64,000 nt of DNA, from NCBI GenBank assembly GCA_000432835.1, contig FR890371.1:124001-188000 (forward strand). Reading direction: 5' to 3'. Source of the stretch: Clostridium sp. CAG:417 (GTDB lineage Bacteria; Bacillota_I; Bacilli_A; RF39; UBA660). The position numbers and the translations under genes were made by a program. This document shows, piece after piece, positions 15,521-23,969 of this stretch (positions are counted from its first letter, which is position 1; every line of letters starts with the position of its first letter). The notes beneath the pieces are model-generated. The model did not search any database and was not told the origin of the DNA. It was given only the letters and a program-made list of their open reading frames with translations.

Positions 15521-15896
15521 ATTGTTGAAACTTTTAAATAATAGTTATAGTCCATATTCTAACTTCCCGGTAGCATCTATTGTTGTGATGAATGATGGGG
15601 TTGAGTTTTCTGGTATTAATGTAGAGGATGCAAGTTATAGAGCAGGAGCTTGTGCTGAGAGAGTGGCAATTTTTAGTGCGTTAAGTGCTGGATATAAAAA
15701 AGGCGACTTTAAAGAAATTAATGTTATGGTATCGAGTGGAGAGATAGGAATGCCTTGCTTTGTATGCCGTCAAATGATTATTGAATTATTTTCTAAGGAT
15801 GCTATTATAAGAGCTTATGCTACTGATGGAAGATATGTTGAACATACAGTAGAAGAGTTGTGCCCTTATCCTTTTGATAGTGAGGATTTAAAATGA
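15510..15896 (+). CDS. cdd: Cytidine deaminase
   Basis: This 128-aa homotetrameric-type enzyme deaminates cytidine and deoxycytidine for pyrimidine salvage. The zinc and catalytic motifs are CAERVAIF (Cys ligand and Glu) near residue 47 and MPCFVCRQ near 87. The N-terminal NNSYSPYSNFPV is the substrate-binding loop. GAGG lies upstream and the stop overlaps the era start (ATGA). Confidence 0.95.
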   Translation: MKDKLLKLLNNSYSPYSNFPVASIVVMNDGVEFSGINVEDASYRAGACAERVAIFSALSAGYKKGDFKEINVMVSSGEIGMPCFVCRQMIIELFSKDAIIRAYATDGRYVEHTVEELCPYPFDSEDLK

Positions 15897-16777
15897 AAGT
15901 AGGATTTGTAAGTTTAGTAGGGAGACCTAATGTTGGGAAAAGTACTTTGTTAAATACTATTTTAGATATGAAACTGGCTATTACCTCAGATAAAGCCGGA
16001 ACAACTAGAAATATTATTAATGGTATTTATAATGATGATGATAGTCAAATTATATTTGTTGATACACCAGGTATTCATAAACCTTTAAATAAGTTAGAAG
16101 TGTTAATGAATAGAAAGAGTTATTCAAGTACAGATGATGTTGATGTTATTTTATTTGTAGTTGATGCTAAAACAGGAATTGGCAAAGGAGATAAGGAAAT
16201 ACTTGAAAGATTAAAGAAAACAGATGCGCATGTTTTTCTTATTCTAAATAAAATAGATAGAATGTCTAACAAAGAAATATTTAAGCAAATTGTTAATTGT
16301 AAAGACTTATATCCGTTTGAAGAGGTTATTCCAATTTCTGCTTTAAACAAAAAGAATGTTGATGAACTTATAAGTACAATAAAAAAATATTTAAATGAAG
16401 AAGAAAGAATATTTTCTGAAGAGGAGTTAACAAACGTTTCACTTAGGTTTATTATGGCAGAGTTTGTACGTGAAAAAGTATTGATGTTAACACATGCAGA
16501 AGTTCCTCATACAGTAACTTGTTATACTGAAAAATATGAAGAAGATGAAAATATAGTTAATATTTCTGTACTTATTGTGGTTGAACGTGATAACTTGAAA
16601 AAAATCATAATAGGTAAAAGAGGTCAAATGTTAAAAGAAATAGGTACTAGAGCAAGACATGATATGGAAGAATTTTTAGGTAAAAAGGTTTATTTAGAAA
16701 CCTATGTTAAAACACTTAAAAATTGGCGAGATGAAGAGAAATATTTTCTTGAATTAGGTTTAAAAGATGATGAATAA
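15893..16777 (+). CDS. era: GTPase Era
   Basis: This 294-aa ribosome-assembly GTPase has G1 GRPNVGKST (residues 8-16), G3 DTPG (near 57), G4 NKID (near 120) and the C-terminal KH domain with IIIGKRGQMLKEIGTRAR. Era binds the 3' end of 16S rRNA, working with YbeY encoded just upstream. A 4-nt overlap with cdd supports co-transcription. Confidence 0.97.
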   Translation: MKVGFVSLVGRPNVGKSTLLNTILDMKLAITSDKAGTTRNIINGIYNDDDSQIIFVDTPGIHKPLNKLEVLMNRKSYSSTDDVDVILFVVDAKTGIGKGDKEILERLKKTDAHVFLILNKIDRMSNKEIFKQIVNCKDLYPFEEVIPISALNKKNVDELISTIKKYLNEEERIFSEEELTNVSLRFIMAEFVREKVLMLTHAEVPHTVTCYTEKYEEDENIVNISVLIVVERDNLKKIIIGKRGQMLKEIGTRARHDMEEFLGKKVYLETYVKTLKNWRDEEKYFLELGLKDDE

Positions 16778-16786
16778 AAAATAAGT

Positions 16787-16818
16787 AAAATCACCACTAT
16801 ATTAATAGAGGTGATTTT
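16787..16818 (+). promoter_or_regulatory. Hairpin hiding the yqzL ribosome site, or era terminator
   Basis: AAAATCACC (16787-16795) pairs perfectly with GGTGATTTT (16810-16818). The right arm contains most of the ribosome site AGAGGTGA of yqzL, whose ATG is at 16820. The final TTTT run allows termination too. Either way it sets the level of yqzL-recO relative to era. Confidence 0.55.
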
Positions 16819-16819
16819 T

Positions 16820-16906
16820 ATGAAGGAAATAGCTTGGGATTTATTTAAAGAAACCGGAGATATTAAGTATTATTTAATGTATATTAGAATAAAAGATGGT
16901 GAATAG
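16820..16906 (+). CDS. yqzL: YqzL family microprotein, 28 aa
   Basis: A tiny gene between era and recO, the same place as yqzL in Bacillus. The product starts MKEIAWDLFKETGDIKYYLM, matching the family layout of a W-x-x-F-x-x-T-G-x-I/D-x-Y-L core, and ends YIRIKDGE. AGAGGTGA lies upstream, inside a hairpin. The recO start follows within 3 nt. The function of YqzL is unknown. Position and motif together make the call good despite the length. Confidence 0.8.
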   Translation: MKEIAWDLFKETGDIKYYLMYIRIKDGE

Positions 16907-16908
16907 TT

Positions 16909-17652
16909 ATGAAAATTGAAGAAGTAGAGGGAATAGTTCTTAGTGAAACAAACTATAGTGAATCTAGTAAGATATTAAATGTTTTGACTCCTAAATATGG
17001 TTTACTTGGTATTATGTCTAAAGGATGTAGAAATATGAAGAGTAAGTTACGTGGAGTTAGTAGAAAACTAATATATGGAACTTTTCATATTTATTATAAA
17101 GAGAATGGACTTTCTACTTTGATTGAAGTTGATATTAATAATTCATATAATAATATATTAACTAACCTAGATAATATTACATTTGCTACTTATCTTCTGG
17201 AACTTGTAGAACAGGTATATAGACAAAATGAAGATGAAAGCATTTTTACGTTACTTAGAGCGGCCCTTGATAAAATTAATGAAGGATTTGATCCATTAAT
17301 CATTACTAATATTGTAGAGTTAAAATGCTTAGATTATTTAGGAGTTAGACCATGTATTGATTGTTGTAGTTTATGTGGAAGTGATAAAAATATTGTTACT
17401 TTAAGTAGTGATCAGGGTGGATTAGTTTGTAGAAATTGTTATACAAATGAAGTAATGGTTGATATTAAAACTATTAAATTTGTTAGAATGCTTTATTATG
17501 TTGATATTGATAAAATTTCAAAGATAGAAATTAATGATAATAGTGTTCAAGAAATTAATCGTTTTTTAGAGGCGTATTATGAAAGATATACAGGCTTATA
17601 TTTAAAAAGCAAAAAAATGCTTTCTAAGATAGTTAAAAAAATTACTATTTAA
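16909..17652 (+). CDS. recO: DNA repair protein RecO
   Basis: This 247-aa protein has an N-terminal OB fold (IVLSETNYSESSKILNVLTPKYGLLGIMSKG), a helical middle and a four-cysteine zinc site (CSLCGS near 157, CRNCY near 177). It helps RecR load RecA on SSB-coated DNA during gap repair. The era-yqzL-recO order is conserved. Confidence 0.93.
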   Translation: MKIEEVEGIVLSETNYSESSKILNVLTPKYGLLGIMSKGCRNMKSKLRGVSRKLIYGTFHIYYKENGLSTLIEVDINNSYNNILTNLDNITFATYLLELVEQVYRQNEDESIFTLLRAALDKINEGFDPLIITNIVELKCLDYLGVRPCIDCCSLCGSDKNIVTLSSDQGGLVCRNCYTNEVMVDIKTIKFVRMLYYVDIDKISKIEINDNSVQEINRFLEAYYERYTGLYLKSKKMLSKIVKKITI

Positions 17653-17657
17653 CTTTT

Positions 17658-18599
17658 TTATACTTCAAATGATGTATCATCTATAAATGTATAGTTTGTT
17701 TTATACTTTAGTTCTCTTACTAATCTAAATAAAGCTTCGTCTTTGGCTTTGGCTTCTATCATAATATCTACATCATGATTAAAAGGTTTTAGAAGGTCTA
17801 TAAAATTGATGAAATCATCAACATTTATGTAATCATTGTGACTTCTAAAGTCTTTTTTTGTTTTATTTTTTGGTGATGAAAAATGCATTTTAGGGGTGGT
17901 ATTATGCCAAGATGATAGTATATCTTTTAAGTAATCATTGATGTCTAATTCATCATGATTACATATATGGTGATGGTAATCGAGTATCACAGGAACGTTT
18001 ATATTTTTACTTATATATACGCAATCCCTTATATTAAATATTTTGTCATCATTTTCAATTGCAATACTTTTTTGGATATCTTTAGATAAAGTATTAAAAT
18101 TATTTATAAATCTAGAGATAGAATTTTTCTTACCGAATGTATTTCCACCAATGTGTAAAACTAAAATTTTGTTTTTAATTTCTAAAGCCTTTAAAAGGTT
18201 GTAGTGGTACTCTAAAATAGCAATACTATTTTTTACAACTTCACTTTTGGTACTGTTTAAGACACAAAACTCATCAGGGTGAAAATCAATGCGAAGTTTA
18301 TTATCTTTTATTATTTTGGCTATAGAATTATAATAATCTTTATATGGATCTATATAATCAAAGATAACATCACTTTTAGTGGCTAATGGAATAAGTTTTG
18401 AGGATAAGCGAAAGAAATGGATATTATTTTTAATGTTATATGTTAGTATTTCTTTTAAAGCATTTAAGTTTGATTTGATAGCAGTATCTATTTTTTTATA
18501 ATCTTTATCTTTTTGAAAGGTAGTATATGTAATTGTGGAAGACGTTGTTACATTACTTAAAGTTTTAGAAATGCAGGCATAGCCTAATCTTATTTTCAT
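17658..18599 (-). CDS. uvsE: UV damage endonuclease UvsE (UVDE)
   Basis: About 313 aa, start set at ATG 18599; the GTG at 18608 is within the AGGTGAT ribosome site. The TIM-barrel repair enzyme nicks DNA 5' of UV photoproducts. Family motifs: MKIRLGYACIS, RLSSKLIPLA, the metal-binding FHPDEFCVLNS, VLHIGG, AIENDD, LDYHHH and an IMIEAKAKDEAL end. In spore formers UVDE contributes to UV survival of spores. It is convergent with recO, 5 nt from its stop. Confidence 0.93.
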   Translation of the reverse strand: MKIRLGYACISKTLSNVTTSSTITYTTFQKDKDYKKIDTAIKSNLNALKEILTYNIKNNIHFFRLSSKLIPLATKSDVIFDYIDPYKDYYNSIAKIIKDNKLRIDFHPDEFCVLNSTKSEVVKNSIAILEYHYNLLKALEIKNKILVLHIGGNTFGKKNSISRFINNFNTLSKDIQKSIAIENDDKIFNIRDCVYISKNINVPVILDYHHHICNHDELDINDYLKDILSSWHNTTPKMHFSSPKNKTKKDFRSHNDYINVDDFINFIDLLKPFNHDVDIMIEAKAKDEALFRLVRELKYKTNYTFIDDTSFEV

Positions 18600-18657
18600 T
18601 AAAATCACCTAATAATATTATGGCTAAAAATTTTAAAAATAAAAAAAGATTTACAAA

Positions 18658-19572
18658 TTAATTTGCTATTTCTTTGTAAATCTCTTTATCAAATAAGTGT
18701 TGATTCTTTTCTATTTGTTCTAACTTTTTAGTATTTATAAGAAAGAAGCTATATTCTATAATATCAGTACCATCATTAGTGATAGGATCATCCCAAGTTA
18801 GGTCTAGGTTTAACCAGTTGCCATTTAGATAAAGAACATTCCAAACATGATTTTCACTAGATACCTTATAGTTTTTTATGTTCATATCATTAAGAAATAT
18901 AGCCATTAAATCTGTATATCCACCACAAATAGCATATCCTTCAAATAATGGACCATAGGCTATGTCTGATTTATATTTGATAATGTTATTATCACTACGA
19001 TCAGAGTCATATTTATTATTGTTAACAATGTAATCATGATAAATTTTTATTTTTTCTACATCTGACAAATTTGGTTGTAGCAAAAGACTATTTTTAATTT
19101 CTGATACTTTATTATTTATAAGATTAATTGTATTACTGTCATATGTGTGAGTTATTTTTATAGATATTTTGCCGTAGCTATTATATTCTGTTTCGATATT
19201 TTTAAAACTATTAAAAGGGTGAACAAAGTTATTAATATGTGATAAAAGTGTTTGGTCATTAGCGATGTCTTTTACATCACTAAGACAATTTTGATACTTG
19301 TTGGGGCAGTAAAAAGAAAATGATGTTTTACCGGAATTTAAAACAGAGTAATAAATATTATACAAATCTTTTTTAGAAGTAGGAGAAGTATTAGTTGTTC
19401 TTTTCACAAAATCAAAGTCATAGTCTCTATAGTATTCATTGTGATCGGTAAGTTTCATACTAAAGTTTTCTTTATTCAAATACTTATTATATAGAGTTTT
19501 AAGTTCTTCTTGATATAGAAAAATTAAACCTATTAAAATACATAATATGCCTGTACCAAATACCTTCTTCAC
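18658..19572 (-). CDS. Membrane-anchored transglutaminase-like protein
   Basis: This 304-aa protein has an N-terminal signal anchor (about 5-22) and a C-terminal transglutaminase-like domain. The catalytic triad is visible: Cys in GYAICGGYTDLM near 218, His in SSENHVWNVLY near 244 and Asp in WLNLDLTWDDP near 260. Such domains act as cysteine peptidases or amide-forming enzymes, often on the cell surface or spore. It is followed by uvsE in the same direction. Substrate unknown. Confidence 0.8.
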   Translation of the reverse strand: MKKVFGTGILCILIGLIFLYQEELKTLYNKYLNKENFSMKLTDHNEYYRDYDFDFVKRTTNTSPTSKKDLYNIYYSVLNSGKTSFSFYCPNKYQNCLSDVKDIANDQTLLSHINNFVHPFNSFKNIETEYNSYGKISIKITHTYDSNTINLINNKVSEIKNSLLLQPNLSDVEKIKIYHDYIVNNNKYDSDRSDNNIIKYKSDIAYGPLFEGYAICGGYTDLMAIFLNDMNIKNYKVSSENHVWNVLYLNGNWLNLDLTWDDPITNDGTDIIEYSFFLINTKKLEQIEKNQHLFDKEIYKEIAN

Positions 19573-19668
19573 ATTATCACATCCTGTAAACCATTATATC
19601 CTATTTTTTTATTTATAGAAATAATTTATTTTTATTTTTTTAATATTTACGTTAATAAATTATGGTAC

Positions 19669-19692
19669 AAAAAAAGAGTAATTAAATTACTC
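19669..19692 (-). terminator. rpsT terminator
   Basis: On the minus strand GAGTAATTTAATTACTC followed by T7, overlapping the rpsT stop codon. Confidence 0.85.
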
Positions 19693-19959
19693 CATTTCAT
19701 TTTTCATTTTTGTTAATCTAGATTTTAAGCGAGCTGCTTTGTTTAAATGAACAAGACCAGCAGATCTTGCTTTATCAATTCTTTGAATAGCGATATTTAA
19801 ATTATTGTTTGCTGCATCTTTGTCTGCTGCTTTAACGCTTTTTTCAAAATTCTTAATAGCAGTTCTCATGCTAGAAGTGATTGTATTATTTACAACTTCT
19901 TTCTTTGCATTTCCACGTACACGCTTTTTAGCACTTTTAATATTTGGCACCTTTTTCAC
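19687..19959 (-). CDS. rpsT: 30S ribosomal protein S20
   Basis: This 90-aa, Lys/Ala-rich three-helix protein has the S20 pattern NIKSAKKRVRGNAKKEVVNN, then AIQRIDKARSAGLVHLNKAARLKSRL. It binds 16S rRNA early in 30S assembly. Its divergent position next to gpr is the same as in Bacillus. Confidence 0.97.
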   Translation of the reverse strand: MKKVPNIKSAKKRVRGNAKKEVVNNTITSSMRTAIKNFEKSVKAADKDAANNNLNIAIQRIDKARSAGLVHLNKAARLKSRLTKMKNEME

Positions 19960-20051
19960 CTCACTTTGTTAAACATATTAATTTTAACAAAAAAAAGTAG
20001 AAAATGCAAATAAAATTGTAAATTTTGGAAAAAGTAATATTAGGTGATATC

Positions 20052-21089
20052 ATGCATGAAATAAATTTAGATAAATATGAGCTAAGAACAGATTTAGTTA
20101 TTGATCATTTTCCGGGGAAGGAGAGCTGTAGTAATTATACCAAAAAGGTAATAAATAAAGATATTTATGTAGAAGAGGTAGGTATAAATAATCAGGAAGA
20201 AGCTAAGACTTTTAGAAAAAAAGAAGGAATATATAAAACTGTAACGTTTAAAGATATTAGTGATTCACAAAACTTTAAGAAGGTAGAGGAAGTATTTGTT
20301 AATACTCTAAAAAGGATGTTAGAAGAAAATAGTATTAAAGAAGATAGTTCAGTTTTAATTATTGGTTTAGGAAATGAAAAATCTACTCCTGATGCTTTGG
20401 GGCCTAAGAGTTTAAATCATGTATTAGTAACAAGACATTTATTTAAGTTAGGTAGTGTTGAAGAGGGGTACCGTGAAGTAAGTATTTTAAAACCGGGAGT
20501 GACAGGGGAAACTGGTATTGAAACTAAAGATAGCATTTTAGCAATTGTTGAAAATATAAAACCTAATTTTGTTATTGTTATCGATGCTTTGGCCACTTCT
20601 TCTATTGATAGATTAAATAAAACTATTCAGATAAGTAATAGTGGTATTACACCTGGTAGTGGAGTTAATAATTCTAGAATCAGTATAGATAAAGAAACAT
20701 TAAAAGTTCCGGTTATAGTTATTGGAGTACCAACTATTATAGACAGTTCAATAATAGTTGCGGATACGATTAATTTCATGTTAAAAAAGTTTAGTTATGA
20801 TAAAAATAATATTAATAATAAACAAGATAAATTAAAATTTAAGATAGATTATAAGGACTATGATAAAGATTTAGATAAGGATGAGAAAAAATATTTGCTT
20901 GGGATAGTTGGTACATTAAGTGAAGATGAATTGCAACGACTTGTTTTTGAAGTTTTAAATCCGATTGATTATAATTATATGGTTACGCCTAAAGAAATAG
21001 ACTTTTTAATAGATAAATTGTCTTTACTTATTGGGCATGGACTAAATATGGCTTTACATAGTGTCAAAAGATCATATAGTGACGTTTGA
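20052..21089 (+). CDS. gpr: Spore germination protease GPR
   Basis: 345 aa from ATG 20052, which follows a TAGGTGAT ribosome site; the frame is open upstream to a TTG at 20025, but that lacks a site. GPR degrades small acid-soluble spore proteins during germination and is made as a zymogen. The N-terminal YELRTDLVIDHF fits the autoprocessing region. The atypical aspartic-protease residues fit TPDALGPK and VIDALATSSIDRL, followed by the conserved TPGSGVNNSR. Next to rpsT and just ahead of spoIIP, as in Bacillus, but with a TVP38 gene in between. Confidence 0.95.
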   Translation: MHEINLDKYELRTDLVIDHFPGKESCSNYTKKVINKDIYVEEVGINNQEEAKTFRKKEGIYKTVTFKDISDSQNFKKVEEVFVNTLKRMLEENSIKEDSSVLIIGLGNEKSTPDALGPKSLNHVLVTRHLFKLGSVEEGYREVSILKPGVTGETGIETKDSILAIVENIKPNFVIVIDALATSSIDRLNKTIQISNSGITPGSGVNNSRISIDKETLKVPVIVIGVPTIIDSSIIVADTINFMLKKFSYDKNNINNKQDKLKFKIDYKDYDKDLDKDEKKYLLGIVGTLSEDELQRLVFEVLNPIDYNYMVTPKEIDFLIDKLSLLIGHGLNMALHSVKRSYSDV

Positions 21090-21161
21090 CTTGCAAATGG
21101 TAGTTGTAGATGTAACAATATATGGTATACTGTATATAGTGGTAGGATAGAGGAGTAAAAT

Positions 21162-21755
21162 ATGAGTAAGAGTAATAATAACAGTAAACTAAAGATACTG
21201 TTTTCTGTAATAACAATTATTATGACAATTTTGATTTGTATATTTATAATCTATGCATTAAAAGTTGGTGTGTTTGAATCTCCTGAGAAATTAGTAAAAT
21301 ATATTAAAGAATACGGAGTTATGGCTCCGATAATATTTATCTTCATTCAAATAATTCAAGTTATTTTACCGGTTATACCAGGTGGCGCTAGTTGTCTTGC
21401 GGGAGTGCTTGCTTTTGGTGGCTTTGCTGGCTTCATATATAATTACATAGGGCTTTGTATAGGTAGTGTCATAGCGTTTTTACTATCTAGAAAATATGGA
21501 ATTAAGTTGGTTTTAAAACTATTTAAGGAAGAGACCGTAAATAAGTACGTTTCATATATTAAAAATAAAAAATTTGAAAAAATATTTTTCTGGGGAATAT
21601 TTTTACCTGGGGCACCAGATGATTTATTATGCTATGTAGCTGGTGTATCTAATATCTCCTTTAAAAAGTTTTTAGTTATAATTATATTAGGCAAGCCTTT
21701 GGCACTATATCTATACAGCCTATTCATAAATGTTTTTCCTAGTTTCTTAAATTAA
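21162..21755 (+). CDS. TVP38/TMEM64 (DedA-like) membrane protein
   Basis: This 197-aa protein has about five membrane segments and the SNARE-associated/TVP38 signature: IIQVILPVIPGGASCLAGVL, FGGFAGFIYNYIG, and the re-entrant LPGAPDDLLCYVAGVSNIS. Members are thought to move or scramble phospholipids or polyprenyl lipids. It lies between gpr and spoIIP, where it is not usual. Its own terminator follows. Confidence 0.85.
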   Translation: MSKSNNNSKLKILFSVITIIMTILICIFIIYALKVGVFESPEKLVKYIKEYGVMAPIIFIFIQIIQVILPVIPGGASCLAGVLAFGGFAGFIYNYIGLCIGSVIAFLLSRKYGIKLVLKLFKEETVNKYVSYIKNKKFEKIFFWGIFLPGAPDDLLCYVAGVSNISFKKFLVIIILGKPLALYLYSLFINVFPSFLN

Positions 21756-21774
21756 GACATTTAATGTCTTTTTC
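21754..21774 (+). terminator. Terminator after the TVP38 gene
   Basis: AAGACAT/ATGTCTT with a short loop, then TTTC-TTTT. Confidence 0.65.
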
Positions 21775-21843
21775 TTTTGTCTAAATATAATAAAACGACA
21801 TAATTAAACATAAAGGCTTAGTATATTATTTTTAGGTGATAAA

Positions 21844-22773
21844 ATGAATAGAATGAGGCTTAAAGCTAAGAAAAAAAGAAGGTTTTCTTTTAAGTTTTTT
21901 CTGTTATTTATAATTTTTTCATTGTCTTTATATTTTTCATTTGATTATCTTTGCAAACAAAATATTAATATTGATAATAAGGAATTAGTTTATTATTTAT
22001 TAGAAGATGCTTCTTTGAAGAGGAGCGGAAGTGGCTTTTTAAAAAAACAGTTTAGTAGTTTTACTGAGCCATATAATCTTTTAAATATGAAAGTTGCAAA
22101 ACTTTATAATAAAGAGAAAAAAGCAGGAAAAGAAATTGAAGTTAAACCACTTGTTTATCTTTATAATTCTCATCAGACAGAAGAATACGCTAAAACAACT
22201 TTAGCTGAATATGCAGTAAATCCAACAGTTACTATCAATAATTATATTATGTTAGATGTATTTCAGAAAAATAATATTAATACAATTACAGAAGAAAGAA
22301 GTATTAGAGAAGTATTAAATTTAAATAGTTGGAATTATGCCGCTAGTTATAAGGCAAGTAGAATTTATATGGAGGATGTAAAAAAAGAGTATCCCTCACT
22401 AAAATATTTTATAGATCTTCATAGAGATTCACTTAAGAAAGATAAAACCACTATTCAAATAGGTGATAAAAGTTATGCGAAAATTATCTTTTTGATAGGA
22501 TTAGAAAATGTAAATTATCAAAAAAATTTAGCTTTTACAGAAGAAATTAATAATAAAATAGGAGAAAAATATCCAGGACTTAGTAAAGGAATTTATAAAA
22601 AGGGTGGTGCTGGAGTTAATGGAGTTTATAATCAAGATTTTTCACCATATACTATATTAATAGAAATAGGAGGATGTGAAAATACGACGAGTGAGGTATT
22701 AAATACAGTACTTGCTATTAGCGAAGTGATAAGTGAGGTGATCATAAATAATGAACAAAAAGAACTTGGTTAG
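21844..22773 (+). CDS. spoIIP: Stage II sporulation protein P
   Basis: This 309-aa protein has a basic N terminus, one membrane anchor (about 18-37) and the SpoIIP amidase/endopeptidase domain with zinc-site segments YNSHQTEEY near 107 and FIDLHRDS near 195, and ILIEIGGCENT near 275. Together with SpoIID and SpoIIM (encoded at 54909) it thins peptidoglycan to drive engulfment. TTAGGTGAT precedes the ATG. The next gene overlaps its end by 23 nt. Confidence 0.95.
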   Translation: MNRMRLKAKKKRRFSFKFFLLFIIFSLSLYFSFDYLCKQNINIDNKELVYYLLEDASLKRSGSGFLKKQFSSFTEPYNLLNMKVAKLYNKEKKAGKEIEVKPLVYLYNSHQTEEYAKTTLAEYAVNPTVTINNYIMLDVFQKNNINTITEERSIREVLNLNSWNYAASYKASRIYMEDVKKEYPSLKYFIDLHRDSLKKDKTTIQIGDKSYAKIIFLIGLENVNYQKNLAFTEEINNKIGEKYPGLSKGIYKKGGAGVNGVYNQDFSPYTILIEIGGCENTTSEVLNTVLAISEVISEVIINNEQKELG

Positions 22774-23071
22774 ATTCTTTGGAGTAACACTTGTTATTTT
22801 GTTTTTATGTATTTATATTGGACAGGCTTCAGGATACTATGAATATAGTAATTTTAAACGCACAAGTTTAACAAATGATGCTATTACTAGATTTGAAGAT
22901 GATGTAAAAAAAGGAAAAAATATTAAAACAACTAATTATTTGAAAAATGATAAACAGTATGATAATGCTTTAAACAGTATAGCCTTAAAGACGTCTAATT
23001 TAATAGAAAAGACGTTTGATAATATAATGAGTAGTTTATTTAATGGAATTAATAAAGCAATTAGCAAATAG
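22751..23071 (+). CDS. Small membrane-anchored protein in the yqxA position
   Basis: This 106-aa protein has one N-terminal membrane helix (about 8-26) and a short charged, helical ectodomain ending FDNIMSSLFNGINKAI. It overlaps spoIIP, so it is co-expressed with it, presumably in sporulation. In Bacillus the gene between spoIIP and lepA is yqxA, also a small membrane protein; sequence likeness is too weak to be sure, so no symbol is given. Confidence 0.65.
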   Translation: MNKKNLVRFFGVTLVILFLCIYIGQASGYYEYSNFKRTSLTNDAITRFEDDVKKGKNIKTTNYLKNDKQYDNALNSIALKTSNLIEKTFDNIMSSLFNGINKAISK

Positions 23072-23105
23072 TTTACATATAATGTTAGTAAAAGTGATAA
23101 AAATC

Positions 23106-23134
23106 TTTACATCAAAAATTTTAAATGCTATACT
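23106..23134 (+). promoter_or_regulatory. Sigma-A promoter of the WXG100 cassette
   Basis: TTTACA (23106-23111), a 17-nt spacer, TATACT (23129-23134). Transcription would start near 23141, leaving a 75-nt leader with an AGGAGGG sequence (23151-23157) that is not linked to any clear frame. The cassette is thus expressed vegetatively, separately from spoIIP. Confidence 0.65.
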
Positions 23135-23215
23135 GATATTGTAAGAGTATAGGAGGGTACGGTATTCAAATATATTCTTATTGAGAGATAGAAAATATGA
23201 GAGGATGGTGAAATT

Positions 23216-23503
23216 ATGGGAAAAATTATAATGGATAGCAATGGATTAGTTGCTAATGCAAAAAGTTTGGCTAATAATGCTGATACTTATGATAGCGAAC
23301 TTTCTAAAATTAAATCAGCAGTTGAAGAGTTAAAACCATATTGGACTGATGCAGCTGGACAAGAATTCTTCCAATTATTTGAAGAAAAATATGCAGTTGT
23401 TGATGGTATGGGACAAGCTATTAGAGATTTAGGAATAGCTGTTGAAAAAACTAATACTACAATGAATAATGCAATCGATGAAAGTATGAGTGCATTTAAA
23501 TAA
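23216..23503 (+). CDS. WXG100 (ESAT-6-like) protein
   Basis: This 95-aa all-helical protein has the size and hairpin layout of a type VII secretion substrate. The turn contains PYWTDAAGQEF with Trp43; the motif is W-T-D rather than W-x-G. A late LGIAVEKTNTTMNNAIDES helix fits the family. It is first in a six-gene cassette and is followed by a second small helical protein, as in EsxA/EsxB pairs. No EssC/YukB ATPase is present in the window. Confidence 0.75.
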   Translation: MGKIIMDSNGLVANAKSLANNADTYDSELSKIKSAVEELKPYWTDAAGQEFFQLFEEKYAVVDGMGQAIRDLGIAVEKTNTTMNNAIDESMSAFK

Positions 23504-23536
23504 AAACTAGAATAAAATTTGAAAGGAGTGAATTAA

Positions 23537-23869
23537 ATGGCAACTATATTTAGTTATGATCAAGGCGAAGATACAATGAGTCGTATTAAAACTGCAAGAG
23601 GAGCAATTAATGAAGTTTTTGCTGATTGCGATAAAGTTTCTAGTCAATTACAAGAAAATATTCAAACAGTTGGTGTAAGTGGTAATCAAGATGTTTCTCA
23701 AGCTGCTTTGAATGCTTATAATAGTTTAAAAAAGCATTATGAAGAATTCATTAATTTAATTCAAACTAATGAACAAAATATTGTTACTCATAGTCAAAAT
23801 ATGCAAGCAGCACAATCTCAAAGTGCTTCTGCTATGGAGAACGCACAAGCTCAACAAAATTTACAATAA
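23537..23869 (+). CDS. Second small helical, WXG100-like protein
   Basis: This 110-aa helical protein has a central turn at VGVSGNQDVSQ where WXG would lie, and a polar Gln/Ala/Ser tail (AAQSQSASAMENAQAQQ). Length, helices and its place 33 nt behind the WXG100 gene suggest a partner subunit. AAAGGAG precedes the ATG. A 100-nt gap with strong inverted repeats follows, separating it from the rest of the cassette. Confidence 0.6.
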   Translation: MATIFSYDQGEDTMSRIKTARGAINEVFADCDKVSSQLQENIQTVGVSGNQDVSQAALNAYNSLKKHYEEFINLIQTNEQNIVTHSQNMQAAQSQSASAMENAQAQQNLQ

Positions 23870-23881
23870 TTGTAAAATATA

Positions 23882-23946
23882 TATAGCATACTGTTGTAGT
23901 ATGCTATAAGTGTAAGATTATATCTTATGTTTATAGCATACTACAA
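23882..23946 (+). promoter_or_regulatory. Three-arm RNA element with two mutually exclusive hairpins
   Basis: Arm 1 TATAGCATACT (23882-23892) is fully complementary to the end of arm 2 TTGTAGTATGCTATA (23894-23908). Arm 2 is fully complementary over 15 nt to arm 3 TATAGCATACTACAA (23932-23946). Only one pairing can form. The loop of the 2-3 pairing holds a further 6-bp hairpin TAAGAT/ATCTTA. TTTTAG and the ribosome site AAAGGAG of the next gene follow. The shape suits attenuation or mRNA processing between the two small proteins and the downstream genes. Confidence 0.7.
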
Positions 23947-23969
23947 TTTTAGAAAGGAGTTGGATTTTA

